A DNA stretch of 64,000 bases from an uncultured Collinsella sp. (GTDB lineage Bacteria; Actinomycetota; Coriobacteriia; Coriobacteriales; Coriobacteriaceae): positions 62,001 to 126,000 of the forward strand of contig UQHS01000002.1 of NCBI GenBank assembly GCA_900540845.1, in the 5' to 3' direction. The notes under the pieces are model-generated. The model ran no database searches. It was not told the origin of the DNA and saw only the letters and a list, made by a program, of their open reading frames with translations. Shown here one piece after another: positions 16,261 through 25,020 of the stretch. The position numbers and the translations under genes were made by a program. Every line of letters starts with the position of its first letter. The stretch's first letter is position 1.

Positions 16261-16995
16261 ATGGCGGGGATGGATTACTTCCTCTCACTCGCATCACCCG
16301 CCATGTGCGGCGCATCCTGGTGGCCGCTCGTCGTTGCCTATATCGTCACCTTTCTTGTTTGCGGCATCCCTTTCGGCAAGATCTTCGCCCGCATGTTGGG
16401 CAAGATAGACCTGCAGAAAGTCGGTTCGGGCAACATCGGCACCACGAACGCGCTGCGCGCTGGCGGCCCCAAGGTCGCTGTGCCCACGCTTATCTGCGAT
16501 GTGCTCAAGGGCGTGTTGGGCGTGAACGTCATCCGTCTCGTCGTGGCGAACATGGTGAATATCGACCCCGCGGACGTCCTTGCCATCAACGGCGGCGCGG
16601 GCATCGGCGACACGCTGCTGGCCATCGCGGGCCTCGTGTGCCTTTGCGGTCACATCTTCTCTCCCTACTTGCACTTCAAGGGAGGCAAGGGCATCGCGAC
16701 GGGTGTGGGCGTCTTGTTTGGGCTTTCCTGGCCGTTCGCCCTGCTGCACCTGGGCATTTTCATCGCGGTAGTCGCGCTTACGCGAATCGTCTCGCTCGGG
16801 TCCATCGTGACGGTGCTCGCTCTGCCCATCACTGTCCCACTCTACTTTTCCGGTGACAGTCTGAGTTTCAAGGTAATCATGTCGCTTCTCGGGCTTCTTG
16901 TCGTCTGGGCACACCGCTCAAACGTGAAGAAGCTGCTCAACGGCACCGAGTCCAAGCTGTCCTTTACCAAACGCGTGAAAGAGATGGATGAGTAG
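16261..16995 (+). CDS. plsY: Acyl-phosphate:glycerol-3-phosphate acyltransferase
   Basis: Membrane enzyme that starts phospholipid synthesis by moving an acyl group from acyl-phosphate to glycerol-3-phosphate. The 244 residues have about six membrane segments and the conserved PlsY motifs: GSGNIGTTNALR near residue 57, HIFSPYLHFKGGKGIATG near 130, and AHRSNVKKLLNGTESK near the C-terminus. Its product is used by PlsC (11.7 kb). Its substrate comes from GpsA, whose gene overlaps the plsY stop. The arrangement der-plsY-gpsA is widely conserved. Confidence 0.96.
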   Translation: MAGMDYFLSLASPAMCGASWWPLVVAYIVTFLVCGIPFGKIFARMLGKIDLQKVGSGNIGTTNALRAGGPKVAVPTLICDVLKGVLGVNVIRLVVANMVNIDPADVLAINGGAGIGDTLLAIAGLVCLCGHIFSPYLHFKGGKGIATGVGVLFGLSWPFALLHLGIFIAVVALTRIVSLGSIVTVLALPITVPLYFSGDSLSFKVIMSLLGLLVVWAHRSNVKKLLNGTESKLSFTKRVKEMDE

Positions 16996-18004
16996 TATGC
17001 GCATTGCTTTGATTGGCACCGGCTCGTGGGGAACTGCCATGGCCGGGCTTGTCGGCTCTCACGGTCATGATGTCGTGATGTGGTCATACGATGCCGATCC
17101 CGCCATCGAGATCAACGAGCACCACACCAACTCCTGTTATCTGAAGGATTACATGCTTCCCGACTGCGTCAGCGCCACATGCTCTCATGAAGAGACGCTT
17201 TCCGGGGCCGATGCGGCGATTTTCGCCGTGCCCTCATCCTTCCTGCGCGGCGTCGCTCACGATTGTTCTGCGTATATCGCCGACGACCTTCCCGTCCTCT
17301 GCCTTGCCAAGGGCATTGAGCTCGGGAGCGGCATGCTCATGAGCGATGTCATCGCAAGCGAGATCGGGCACCCCGAGCGCATCGCCGCGCTTTCGGGCCC
17401 CAATCACGCCGAGGAGATCTGCCGTGGCGCGCTCTCGGCTTCGACCATCGCCTGCGAGAGCGTCGAGATCGGCGAGTTCTTCAAGAACCTCACGCTGAGC
17501 CAGGCTTTTCGCGTCTACCTCTCCTCGGATATGGTGGGCGTCGAGCTGTGCGGCGCCATGAAGAACGTCATGGCCATCATCTGCGGTATCGCGGCCGGCT
17601 CGGGTATGGGCGACAACGCCTTGGCGCTCATCATGACCCGTGGCCTCGCCGAGATCAGCCGTCTGGTGCACGCCTGCGGGGGAGAGGCCATGACGTGCAT
17701 GGGTCTTGCGGGCATGGGCGACCTCATCGTCACGTGCACCTCCCAGCATTCTCGCAACCGCACGTTTGGCGAAGCGTTTGCTAAGGGGGAGACGCTCGAG
17801 GAATACCAGGGCCGCCGCCGTATGGTGGTCGAGGGAGCGGCCGCTGCCAAAAGCGTCAGCGAGCTCGCCCGATCCCGTGGCGTCGACGTTCCGCTCACCT
17901 TCGCCCTCGAACGCCTGCTGTATGAAGGCGCATCGCTCGAGGAGGTCCTTGAGACGCTCGTCAACCGCATTCCCAACGAGGAGTTTTACGGTCTCGACGA
18001 GTAA
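16988..18004 (+). CDS. gpsA: Glycerol-3-phosphate dehydrogenase [NAD(P)+]
   Basis: Reduces dihydroxyacetone phosphate to glycerol-3-phosphate for phospholipid synthesis. The 338 residues show a Rossmann GTGSWGTA motif, CLAKGIE, ALSGPNHAEEIC, the catalytic-lysine block VELCGAMKNVMAI and the EGAAAAKSV region. The start ATGAGTAGTATG overlaps the plsY end by eight bases. An ATG nine bases further in is equally possible. It feeds PlsY. Confidence 0.96.
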   Translation: MSSMRIALIGTGSWGTAMAGLVGSHGHDVVMWSYDADPAIEINEHHTNSCYLKDYMLPDCVSATCSHEETLSGADAAIFAVPSSFLRGVAHDCSAYIADDLPVLCLAKGIELGSGMLMSDVIASEIGHPERIAALSGPNHAEEICRGALSASTIACESVEIGEFFKNLTLSQAFRVYLSSDMVGVELCGAMKNVMAIICGIAAGSGMGDNALALIMTRGLAEISRLVHACGGEAMTCMGLAGMGDLIVTCTSQHSRNRTFGEAFAKGETLEEYQGRRRMVVEGAAAAKSVSELARSRGVDVPLTFALERLLYEGASLEEVLETLVNRIPNEEFYGLDE

Positions 18005-18078
18005 CGGATGCTCAAGCTGGTTTCCGGCTTAGCATATCTATAAGCAACCGCATATCATCCGCCCGAAAGGAATTCGCT

Positions 18079-18753
18079 ATGTCCCACGCCATCAAGATCT
18101 CACCTTCGATTCTTTCCGCCGACATGGCGAATCTCGCTCGAGACCTCGACTGCATCTCCAACGCGGACTACATCCATGTGGACGTCATGGACGGACACTT
18201 CGTGCCCAACCTGAGCTATGGCACGGCGATCGTGAAGGCGTGCAAGTCTGCCACCGAGATCCCGCTCGATGTGCACCTGATGGTGACAAATCCCGATAGC
18301 ACCGTCGATTGGTACATCGACGCTGGGTCGGATCTGATCACGGTTCATTACGAGGCCTCCACGCATCTGCACCGTACGATTTGCCATATCAAAGATCGCG
18401 GCTGCCTTGCGGGCGTGGTGCTCAACCCCGCAACTCCCGTGAGCGTTCTCGAGGACATCATCGATGAGCTCGACATGGTGCTCCTGATGAGCGTAAACCC
18501 CGGTTTTGGCGGCCAGGCGTTCATTCCCCGCACGATTGATAAGCTGCGTCAGCTCAAGGCCATGTGCGAGGCGCACGGTGTCGACCCGCTTATCGAGGTC
18601 GACGGTGGCGTCGGCGCCTCTAACGCCGCTGATGTGGCCGCCGCCGGCGCCACTGTGCTCGTCGCCGGCTCGGCCGTGTTCGGCGCGGACAATCCCGCCT
18701 TGGCAATCGACGCGATTCGCCAGGCAGCTGTCGACGCTGTCTCCCATGAGTAG
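18079..18753 (+). CDS. rpe: Ribulose-phosphate 3-epimerase
   Basis: Interconverts ribulose-5-phosphate and xylulose-5-phosphate in the pentose phosphate pathway. The 224-residue TIM barrel has the family signatures ISPSILSADMANL, HVDVMDGHFVPNLSYG (metal-binding His and catalytic Asp), and SVNPGFGGQAFIP, plus the EVDGGVG block with the second catalytic Asp. GAAAGGAATT precedes the ATG. Its stop overlaps the start region of the cysteine desulfurase gene. Confidence 0.96.
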   Translation: MSHAIKISPSILSADMANLARDLDCISNADYIHVDVMDGHFVPNLSYGTAIVKACKSATEIPLDVHLMVTNPDSTVDWYIDAGSDLITVHYEASTHLHRTICHIKDRGCLAGVVLNPATPVSVLEDIIDELDMVLLMSVNPGFGGQAFIPRTIDKLRQLKAMCEAHGVDPLIEVDGGVGASNAADVAAAGATVLVAGSAVFGADNPALAIDAIRQAAVDAVSHE

Positions 18754-19924
18754 TTCCATGCAAAACCGCATCGTCAATCTTGATTACGCCGCATCCACGC
18801 CGATGCGCCCCGAAGCCATTTCGGCACAACGCGCCTATGATGAGTCGGACATTGCCGGTGCCAATCCCAACTCCCTGCACGGACTCGGCCGTAAGGCAGC
18901 GGCCCGTCTCGAGGCGTGCCGCAGGTCGATCGCCTCGAGTTTCGGGGCGCGCGTGCGGCCGCATGAGGTGATTTTCACCGGCGGCGGGAGCGAGTCGAAC
19001 TTAATGGCTCTTCACGGTATTGCGGTGGGAGCTCGGCGCAAGCAGCCATCGCGCACACGCGTTGTCGTGTCGGCCATCGAACACGATTCGATCCTTGACA
19101 ACATCGGCCTGCTCAAGGAGGACGGGTTTTCCGTCGATGTCGTAAACCCCTCACGCAGCGGCATCGTTGAGGCCGACAAGATTCGACAGCTCATGGGCGA
19201 TGACGTCGCGCTCGTCTCCATCATGCTCGCCAACAACGAGACCGGTGTCGTGCAGCCCATCTCCGAGCTCGCCCGCGTGGCCCACGGAGCCGGGGCCTAC
19301 GTGCACTGTGATGCCGTTCAAGGCTGGATGCACACGCCGTTTGATGTCGCCGAGCTCGGGGTGGATGCCCTTTCGGTTGCTGGTCACAAGATCGGCGGGC
19401 CCGTGGGCATCGGTGCGCTGTATCTGAAGAATCGCACGCCCTTAGCACCTCGCTCGCATGGAGGCGGGCAGGAAGCCGGCTTGCGGCCCGGCACGCAAGA
19501 TCTTCGAGCCATCGTCGCGCTCGAAGCGGCCGCCTCAGTGCTCAAGCCTCAGCTCGAAGAGCATGTCGCGACGCTTACGGGTTATGCCGACACGCTTTAC
19601 GAGACCCTGTGCGCCCATCCCAAGATTCATCCGACGATGGGCGACTGGCGTGTCGTGAAGCGCCTGCCCGGGATCGTGAACATTTATGTCGATGGCATGG
19701 ACTCCGAAGAGCTCATCTTGCAGCTGGACGGCAGAGGATTTGAAGTCTCTGCCGCCAGTGCCTGCTCGAGTACGAGCATGGATGCCAGCCATGTTTTGCG
19801 AGCCATGGGCATCCCGCGCGAATCCGCCCTCGGTTCACTGCGCGTCTCGTTTGACGATCGCGTCGACCCGCACGACCTTGAATCGTTTGCCTCGGCGCTC
19901 CTGGAGGTGGTGGGACTATGCTGA
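18746..19924 (+). CDS. Cysteine desulfurase (NifS/IscS-like, PLP-dependent)
   Basis: Takes sulfur from cysteine as an enzyme-bound persulfide for Fe-S clusters, tRNA thiolation or cofactors. The 392 residues are class V aminotransferase fold. Visible are the LDYAASTPMRPEA start, an HCDAVQGW block, the PLP lysine in SVAGHKIGGPVG, and the persulfide cysteine in AASACSS. I take the ATG at 18746, overlapping rpe by eight bases; an ATG at 18758 is an alternative, and neither has a strong ribosome site. No scaffold gene follows. A dedicated partner is therefore not evident. A tRNA 2-thiolation gene (mnmA) would be a plausible client elsewhere. Confidence 0.92.
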   Translation: MSSSMQNRIVNLDYAASTPMRPEAISAQRAYDESDIAGANPNSLHGLGRKAAARLEACRRSIASSFGARVRPHEVIFTGGGSESNLMALHGIAVGARRKQPSRTRVVVSAIEHDSILDNIGLLKEDGFSVDVVNPSRSGIVEADKIRQLMGDDVALVSIMLANNETGVVQPISELARVAHGAGAYVHCDAVQGWMHTPFDVAELGVDALSVAGHKIGGPVGIGALYLKNRTPLAPRSHGGGQEAGLRPGTQDLRAIVALEAAASVLKPQLEEHVATLTGYADTLYETLCAHPKIHPTMGDWRVVKRLPGIVNIYVDGMDSEELILQLDGRGFEVSAASACSSTSMDASHVLRAMGIPRESALGSLRVSFDDRVDPHDLESFASALLEVVGLC

Positions 19925-20727
19925 TCGGTGACCTGGAAGACGAGCTGCTCGTCCGGTTTCCCCGAAGTGATGCCGAGCCCTGGGATCATGTCGGCATGTC
20001 GGTGGGCGACCCGCGCCAGGAGGTGACCGGCGTCTGCTGCGCCCTCGATGCCACGTGCGAGGCGGTTCGCGCGGCGAGCTCGCTTGGCTGCAACGTGCTG
20101 CTCACGCACCATCCCGTCTACCTCGACGCTCCGAGTTGCTTTGCGCCACGTGGCGATGAACGCTCGACGCCGGGTGGAAGTGCGGTCTTCGAGGCCGTGA
20201 AGGCGGACGTCAGCATCATCTCCCTCCACACGAACCTCGACCGCTCACTTGAGGCGCGCACCTGCCTTCCCGCCTGCATGGGTTTTGAGGCCGTATCCTC
20301 ACTTGAGTTTGCCGATGACCCCGCGGCACATGGCTTGGGCAGCCTGGCGCATGCCGAGGGCACGTCGCTTTTGGACGTTGCCCACAGGGCGCAAGATGCG
20401 TTCTCCACCGAGGTGCAGGTCTGGGGCGACGCGACCGCACCGGTTCGGACGGTGGCGTTTCTCGGCGGGTCGCTCGGGGATTTTGGCAACGCCGCCTTGG
20501 CCGCCCACGCCGATGCGATCATCACGGGGGAGGTTAGCTACCATCGTGCGCAAGAGCTCATGGTGCGTGGGCTTTCTGTTGTTCTGCTCGGCCATGATCG
20601 GTCGGAGCAGCCATTTTGTCGCATACTTGCCGATGCGGCAGCCGACGCGGGCGTACCGCACAATTCCATCCATATCATCCCCTTGCCCCGGCAATGGTGG
20701 ACCACGAGCCAAGGAGGCAATCAATGA
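19918..20727 (+). CDS. NIF3-like dinuclear metal-centre protein
   Basis: Nif3/YqfO family, a widespread metal-binding protein annotated as GTP cyclohydrolase I type 2 in some species; its true role is unsettled. The 269 residues contain the metal-ligand blocks LLTHHPVYL, SLHTNLDR, GEVSYHRAQE and GHDRSEQPF. The start overlaps the cysteine desulfurase stop. The gene is followed immediately by a zinc-ribbon coiled-coil gene, a pair found together in many bacteria. Confidence 0.92.
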   Translation: MLIGDLEDELLVRFPRSDAEPWDHVGMSVGDPRQEVTGVCCALDATCEAVRAASSLGCNVLLTHHPVYLDAPSCFAPRGDERSTPGGSAVFEAVKADVSIISLHTNLDRSLEARTCLPACMGFEAVSSLEFADDPAAHGLGSLAHAEGTSLLDVAHRAQDAFSTEVQVWGDATAPVRTVAFLGGSLGDFGNAALAAHADAIITGEVSYHRAQELMVRGLSVVLLGHDRSEQPFCRILADAAADAGVPHNSIHIIPLPRQWWTTSQGGNQ

Positions 20728-21437
20728 GTGTAGGTTCCACCCTGATTAATCTTCAGGACACCGATCTGGAACTTGAGCGGACCCGTGATCAGCTGGCCAA
20801 CCTTCCGCTTATTGCCGAGCTGGCCAAGAAGCGCGCTTCGCACACGAAGCTCAAGGCCGAGTCCACGCGCCTGCTCGCAATGAGAAAGGACGCCGAGATC
20901 GCCGTTTCGGACCTTGATGACGCGAAGCGCGCGTGCGAGGAGGCCGACGCCGCGGCTCGCAATCGACCGCTTGACCCAAGCGATTACCGTGCCGTTCGCG
21001 ATTTGGACGAGGAGCTCTCCCTCATCGCCAAGCGCCTCGACAAGATCTCCTACGATCGGCCCGCGAAGGTCGAGGCGCTTCAGCAGGCGATCGATCGCGA
21101 GACGAAGGTGAACGCCTATATCCAGCGCTTCGAGGCATCCATCATAGAAGACACGAAGGAAGCTCGCTCGCAGGCGGCAGCGCTGCAGGCGACCGTCGAC
21201 GAGCTGACGCGCCGTCGCGAGCACTTGCTCTCCAAGCTCCCGCAGAAGATCCAAGACGCCTATCTTCGCGGTCTCAAGCGTTTCAAAGGCCTGGCCGTTG
21301 AGCGCATCGAGGGCAACGTTCCCACGGTTTGCCGTACGGCTCTCCAGCCCGCCTCCATGGATCGGCTGCGTCACGTGGAGGACGTCGCGGAGTGCCCGTA
21401 TTGCCATCGACTTCTTGTCGTGCACGAGGAGGAGTAA
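20724..21437 (+). CDS. Coiled-coil zinc-ribbon protein (CT398/DUF164-like)
   Basis: The 237 residues are mostly a long helical hairpin or coiled coil (about 10-180, rich in Glu, Lys, Arg and Ala), followed by a C4-type zinc ribbon. Visible cysteines are in VPTVCRTAL and ECPYCH, so one of four typical ligands is unclear. Family members are of unknown function and often neighbour nif3-like genes. AAGGAGG precedes the ATG, which overlaps the nif3 stop as ATGA. It is four bases before coaBC. Confidence 0.88.
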   Translation: MSVGSTLINLQDTDLELERTRDQLANLPLIAELAKKRASHTKLKAESTRLLAMRKDAEIAVSDLDDAKRACEEADAAARNRPLDPSDYRAVRDLDEELSLIAKRLDKISYDRPAKVEALQQAIDRETKVNAYIQRFEASIIEDTKEARSQAAALQATVDELTRRREHLLSKLPQKIQDAYLRGLKRFKGLAVERIEGNVPTVCRTALQPASMDRLRHVEDVAECPYCHRLLVVHEEE

Positions 21438-21440
21438 CGC

Positions 21441-22634
21441 ATGGGTCACACCGTCCTCATCTGCGTCACGGGGTGCATCGCAGCGTATAAATCCTGCGAA
21501 GTCGTGCGAGGCCTTCAAAAGGCCGGCGTGCGCGTCAAGGTGTGCATGACCGAGCATGCGACTTCCTTTGTTGGGCCCACCACCTTTCGGGCCCTCACGC
21601 ACGAGGAGGTTGCTGTCGACCTGTTCGACAACCCTTCCGACCCCATCCATCACGTGTCGCTTGCCCAGGAGCCCGATTTGGTGCTGGTGGCCCCTGCGAC
21701 CGCGAATGTCATTGCGAAGCTCGCCCACGGCCTGGCGGATGACCTTCTGACGACGACGTTGCTGGCGACGCCGGCGCCCATACTGGTGGCCCCCGCGATG
21801 AATGTCGGCATGTGGAAGGCTCGCGCGACGCAGGACAACATCGAGCTGCTCAAGAGCCGGGGCATCGGGATCATTCCTCCCGCGACGGGCTATCTTGCCT
21901 GCGGAGACGTAGGGGAGGGAAAGCTCGCCGATGTGGATGTCATCGTCGAGAGCGCTCTTTCCGCCTTGATGCGCAAAGGTGCCCTGGAGGGGGAGCGGGT
22001 TCTCATCACCGCGGGAGGAACGCGTGAGGCCATCGACCCCGTTCGCTATATCGGCAATCGGTCCACGGGTAAGATGGGCCACGCGCTCGCTGCGGCGGCG
22101 TGTGCCATGGGGGCGCAGGTGACGCTCGTCACCTCAAGTACATCCTGTCCGGTTCCCCAGGGAGTCGAGGCCATTCGCGTTGAAAGCGCCCAGCAGATGT
22201 TTGAGGCGGTCTCGGCCAACTTTGACGACTGCACCATGCTCGTGTGCGCCGCGGCCGTGGCCGACTACACCCCTATTCAGGTCGCACCAGAAAAACTGAG
22301 CAAGGCGGACGGCCAGTTGACGTCAATCGAGCTCACGCCGACGACCGATATCCTGGCGACGATGTCCTCCATCAAGGGAGATCGGGTCGTCGTGGGGTTC
22401 GCCGCGGAGACGAACGGGCTCGGTGAGCGCGCACAGGCCAAACTCGCCCGCAAGGGCTGCGACGCAATCGTGGCAAACGATGTGTCGTGCGAGCATTCCA
22501 CGTTCGGCTCGGATACCGATGAGGTTTTGTGGATTACCGCAGACGGCATCGAGCACCTTCCGTGCAAAACGAAGTCCGCTCTTTCATTTGACCTGCTCAT
22601 ACGTGCCGTCGCATTGAAATCCAAGAAAGTTTAA
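21441..22634 (+). CDS. coaBC: Phosphopantothenoylcysteine synthetase/decarboxylase
   Basis: Bifunctional coenzyme A enzyme. The N-terminal CoaC flavoprotein half (about 1-180) decarboxylates phosphopantothenoylcysteine; it shows the FMN-binding VTGCIAAYKS start, the catalytic His in HHVSLAQ, PAMNVGMW, and the active-site Cys in ACGDVGEGKLAD. The C-terminal CoaB half joins cysteine using CTP and begins at about residue 185 with ITAGGTREAIDPVRYIGNRS. The 397-residue length is typical. It is the last gene before tRNA-Pro. Confidence 0.96.
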   Translation: MGHTVLICVTGCIAAYKSCEVVRGLQKAGVRVKVCMTEHATSFVGPTTFRALTHEEVAVDLFDNPSDPIHHVSLAQEPDLVLVAPATANVIAKLAHGLADDLLTTTLLATPAPILVAPAMNVGMWKARATQDNIELLKSRGIGIIPPATGYLACGDVGEGKLADVDVIVESALSALMRKGALEGERVLITAGGTREAIDPVRYIGNRSTGKMGHALAAAACAMGAQVTLVTSSTSCPVPQGVEAIRVESAQQMFEAVSANFDDCTMLVCAAAVADYTPIQVAPEKLSKADGQLTSIELTPTTDILATMSSIKGDRVVVGFAAETNGLGERAQAKLARKGCDAIVANDVSCEHSTFGSDTDEVLWITADGIEHLPCKTKSALSFDLLIRAVALKSKKV

Positions 22635-22642
22635 AATACTTC

Positions 22643-22671
22643 TTGCTTCCGCTTGGAGATTTGGGTAAAGT
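22643..22671 (+). promoter_or_regulatory. Promoter of tRNA-Pro
   Basis: TTGCTT at 22643-22648, 17-bp spacer, TAAAGT at 22666-22671, ending 12 bp before the mature tRNA. Confidence 0.55.
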
Positions 22672-22683
22672 ATTTCCTTGCTT

Positions 22684-22760
22684 CGGGACGTAGCGCAGCT
22701 TGGTAGCGCACTTGCATGGGGCGCAAGGGGTCGCTGGTTCAAATCCAGTCGTCCCGACCA
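22684..22760 (+). tRNA. tRNA-Pro (anticodon GGG)
   Basis: 77 nt with encoded CCA. The anticodon loop ATGGGGC gives GGG, which reads CCC and CCU. Acceptor stem CGGGACG/CGTCCCG is perfect, and the C1-G72 pair is typical of tRNA-Pro. Confidence 0.95.
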
Positions 22761-22768
22761 CGGAGCTT

Positions 22769-22800
22769 AAAAGGGCGGCCAATCGGTCGCCCTTTTCCTT
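22769..22800 (+). terminator. Rho-independent terminator of tRNA-Pro
   Basis: A 12-bp stem beginning AAAAGGGCGGCC (22769-22780), AATC loop, complementary arm to 22796 ending TTTT. Confidence 0.85.
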
Positions 22801-22876
22801 TAGAAATTGAAGGGTTAACCTCATCCAAAGCGGGTATACCTTTTTCAATGTTTGCACCATCGGCGAGGAGTATCGC

Positions 22877-23620
22877 GTGGCCTCAGGAAAGATTCGGAAG
22901 AAGATCAAGAAGGAGCTCATCGGCACCTCCGATTATCCTTCGAACAAGATCTTCACTATTTCAAATTTCATCACGTTCACGCGGCTGGTTCTCACGGGCG
23001 TGTTCCTCTACCTCTTCGTCACCGATGTCAATCGATATGCTGCCCTCATCATCTACGCCATCGCTGCGTCGACGGATTGGCTCGACGGTCAGATCGCCCG
23101 CATGACCAAGACTGTGAGCTGGCTGGGCAAGATGCTTGATCCCATCGTCGATCGCGCGCTGCTGTTTTGCGGGGTGGTTGGCCTTGTGGCCCGTGCGGAG
23201 CTTCCCTTGTGGATCTGCCTCGCCATCGTGGGCCGTGACATTTACCTGTTCCTCGGCAGCTTCGTCGTTAAGCATTTCCATCGCCGCCCCATCGACGTCG
23301 TGTTCATCGGTAAGCTCGCCACGGCCTTGCTCATGAGCGGTTTCACCCTCATGCTGCTCGGCATCCCTGTTCTCGACGGTCTCTCCCTGGTATCCGACTC
23401 CATCAGCTGGTTGCCCGGCCTCAACTCGACGAGCGTTCCGTTTGGCATCTTCTTTGTCTACGCCGGCGTGTGCTGCTCGCTTCTCACCGCCGCCGTATAC
23501 ACCTACAAGGGGCTGTCCGCCATCAAGCAGGCTATCGCCCACCCGGAAGACGAGGATGAGGACTTCCTCAACCCCGAGATCGATGACACTGATGGGACCT
23601 CGGTAGAGACGCAAGGCTAG
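22877..23620 (+). CDS. CDP-alcohol phosphatidyltransferase (PgsA-like), first of two
   Basis: Membrane enzyme that transfers a phosphatidyl group from CDP-diacylglycerol to an alcohol, probably glycerol-3-phosphate or a polyol phosphate. The 247 residues carry the family active site, with DWLDGQIAR at about 70-78 followed by GKMLDPIVD (D-x2-DG-x2-AR-x8-G-x3-D-x3-D), and about six membrane segments. The GTG at 22877 follows GGCGAGGAG. The acidic C-terminal tail (about 218-247) is variable. A second paralogue lies at 43487-44137. In Mycobacterium a pgsA paralogue also lies near garA and its MerR neighbour, matching the genes that follow here. The alcohol substrate cannot be fixed from sequence. 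Confidence 0.9.
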   Translation: MASGKIRKKIKKELIGTSDYPSNKIFTISNFITFTRLVLTGVFLYLFVTDVNRYAALIIYAIAASTDWLDGQIARMTKTVSWLGKMLDPIVDRALLFCGVVGLVARAELPLWICLAIVGRDIYLFLGSFVVKHFHRRPIDVVFIGKLATALLMSGFTLMLLGIPVLDGLSLVSDSISWLPGLNSTSVPFGIFFVYAGVCCSLLTAAVYTYKGLSAIKQAIAHPEDEDEDFLNPEIDDTDGTSVETQG

Positions 23621-23707
23621 CCGTGCGTGACCGTCTCGTTGCGGTAGAATAAAGAAATGATTGAACGCTTTTGAAGGGTGACAACCCGATTGGAGTAGGG
23701 GGTTTCG

Positions 23708-24118
23708 ATGTCTAACATTGAACAGAATGAGACAACGCGAGTGTTTCGCATGCCCTCCAGCGATGCCACTGCACCCGATTTGATGAAGAGCGCCTCTTTG
23801 GTCGTCCCGGTCCTTTCCATCATCAAGGGGCCCCAGACGGGCAACGTGTTCGAGCTGGATGGGCCTGTTGTCACCATTGGTCGCGACCCCTCCAACACCA
23901 TCTTCCTCAACGACATGACGGTATCCCGCGCACATGCCAAGATTTTGCGCAACGAGGCGGGTGTCCTCATCGAGGACCTCGGTTCCCTTAACGGCACCTG
24001 GGTCGATGGCGCGATTGTCAACTCCGCCCCTCTGCACGACGGTTCGTCTGTGCAGATCGGCACCTTCACGCTGATGTACCACGAGAGCACCGTGGAGCGC
24101 ATCGAAACCGGTGATTAG
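23708..24118 (+). CDS. garA: FHA-domain protein, GarA/OdhI-like
   Basis: Small phosphothreonine-binding protein. In Mycobacterium (GarA) and Corynebacterium (OdhI) the unphosphorylated form inhibits 2-oxoglutarate dehydrogenase and other glutamate-node enzymes, and phosphorylation by Ser/Thr kinases switches it off by self-binding. Here, 136 residues show an N-terminal ETTRVFR segment (Glu8, Thr9, Thr10) matching the ETTSVFR phosphosite, then an FHA domain at about 50-120 with GRDPSN (Arg59), SRAHAKI (Ser73, His76) and SLNGTWVDG (Asn95, Gly96). The following MerR gene overlaps its stop. Assignment as GarA rests on the ETT motif plus the synteny, and the kinase is not in this window. Confidence 0.85.
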   Translation: MSNIEQNETTRVFRMPSSDATAPDLMKSASLVVPVLSIIKGPQTGNVFELDGPVVTIGRDPSNTIFLNDMTVSRAHAKILRNEAGVLIEDLGSLNGTWVDGAIVNSAPLHDGSSVQIGTFTLMYHESTVERIETGD

Positions 24119-25010
24119 TTTGGCTGAGCGTAGCTACCTCAGCATCGGACAGGTCGTGAACCTCCTTCGCGGAACCTATCCCGACCTGTCCAACTCTAAA
24201 ATTCGCTTTCTAGAGGATGAGGGGCTCATCACCCCTCATCGTACGCCTAAGGGCTATCGCCAGTACTCAAAGGCGGATGTCGACCGCCTCGAGGTTATCC
24301 TGCATCTTCAAAAAACGAGATACATGCCGTTGTCGGCCATCAAGCAAAAGCTTGACAGCGCCAAAGACATCTCTACGCTGGCGTTTGAGGTCGGCTTGCT
24401 GGCAGACGCCCCCATGAAAGTCGCCTCGAAGGAGACGCGCCAAAAGCTGCATCTCATCGAGGATATTCCCGATATCCTTGGCGTCGACATCGCGTTTCTG
24501 CGTCAGCTTGCCGATAATGACCTGATTCGTATCGTCAAGAGTCCACAAAACCGCGAGCTCATCGACGGTCGTGATTTTGAGATCATCCGTCATTGCGCAG
24601 AGCTGTCGAGATTTCACATCGAGCCGCGCAACCTGCGTCAGTACGTCAATGCCGCGAATCGCGAATCGGCCCTCTTCGAACAAGTGCTGATTGGCATGCT
24701 GGGCACCGATGACTCAGATGACGATCGCGAGGCCAAGCTCGACCGCGCCTTCAAGACTCTGCACGACCTCACCGACGGTGTTCGAACCGCCCTGTTGCGT
24801 AATCGCGTGTTCGAGTCGCTTAACGCGGTCGTGGAGGACGCCGACGTCGACGCCATCGACGACGAGATCACTCGCGCGCAGCAGGCTGCCCAATCGCAGG
24901 CCGTGCACGCTACGTATGCTTCCGCATCGAGCGCCACCACCATCTCTCCGCTCGATGCGAGCGAACTTGCCGCCCAACCCATTCGTGTACGTCCGTTGGA
25001 CGCCGAGTAA
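24111..25010 (+). CDS. ftsR: MerR-family regulator, FtsR-like
   Basis: DNA-binding regulator with an N-terminal MerR winged helix (about 8-80: YLSIGQVVNLL, IRFLEDEGLITPHRTPKGYR). A second helical region (about 115-175) with LRQLADNDLIR resembles a further effector or DNA-binding part. It has no metal-binding cysteines. The start GTG at 24111 overlaps garA by eight bases, and a TTG at 24120 is possible. In Mycobacterium Rv1827-Rv1828 and Corynebacterium odhI-ftsR the same two genes are neighbours, where FtsR activates ftsZ. The name is by analogy of synteny and domain order. The C-terminal 60 residues are low-complexity, rich in Ala and Ser. Confidence 0.8.
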   Translation: MISLAERSYLSIGQVVNLLRGTYPDLSNSKIRFLEDEGLITPHRTPKGYRQYSKADVDRLEVILHLQKTRYMPLSAIKQKLDSAKDISTLAFEVGLLADAPMKVASKETRQKLHLIEDIPDILGVDIAFLRQLADNDLIRIVKSPQNRELIDGRDFEIIRHCAELSRFHIEPRNLRQYVNAANRESALFEQVLIGMLGTDDSDDDREAKLDRAFKTLHDLTDGVRTALLRNRVFESLNAVVEDADVDAIDDEITRAQQAAQSQAVHATYASASSATTISPLDASELAAQPIRVRPLDAE

Positions 25011-25020
25011 GGAGTACGTC

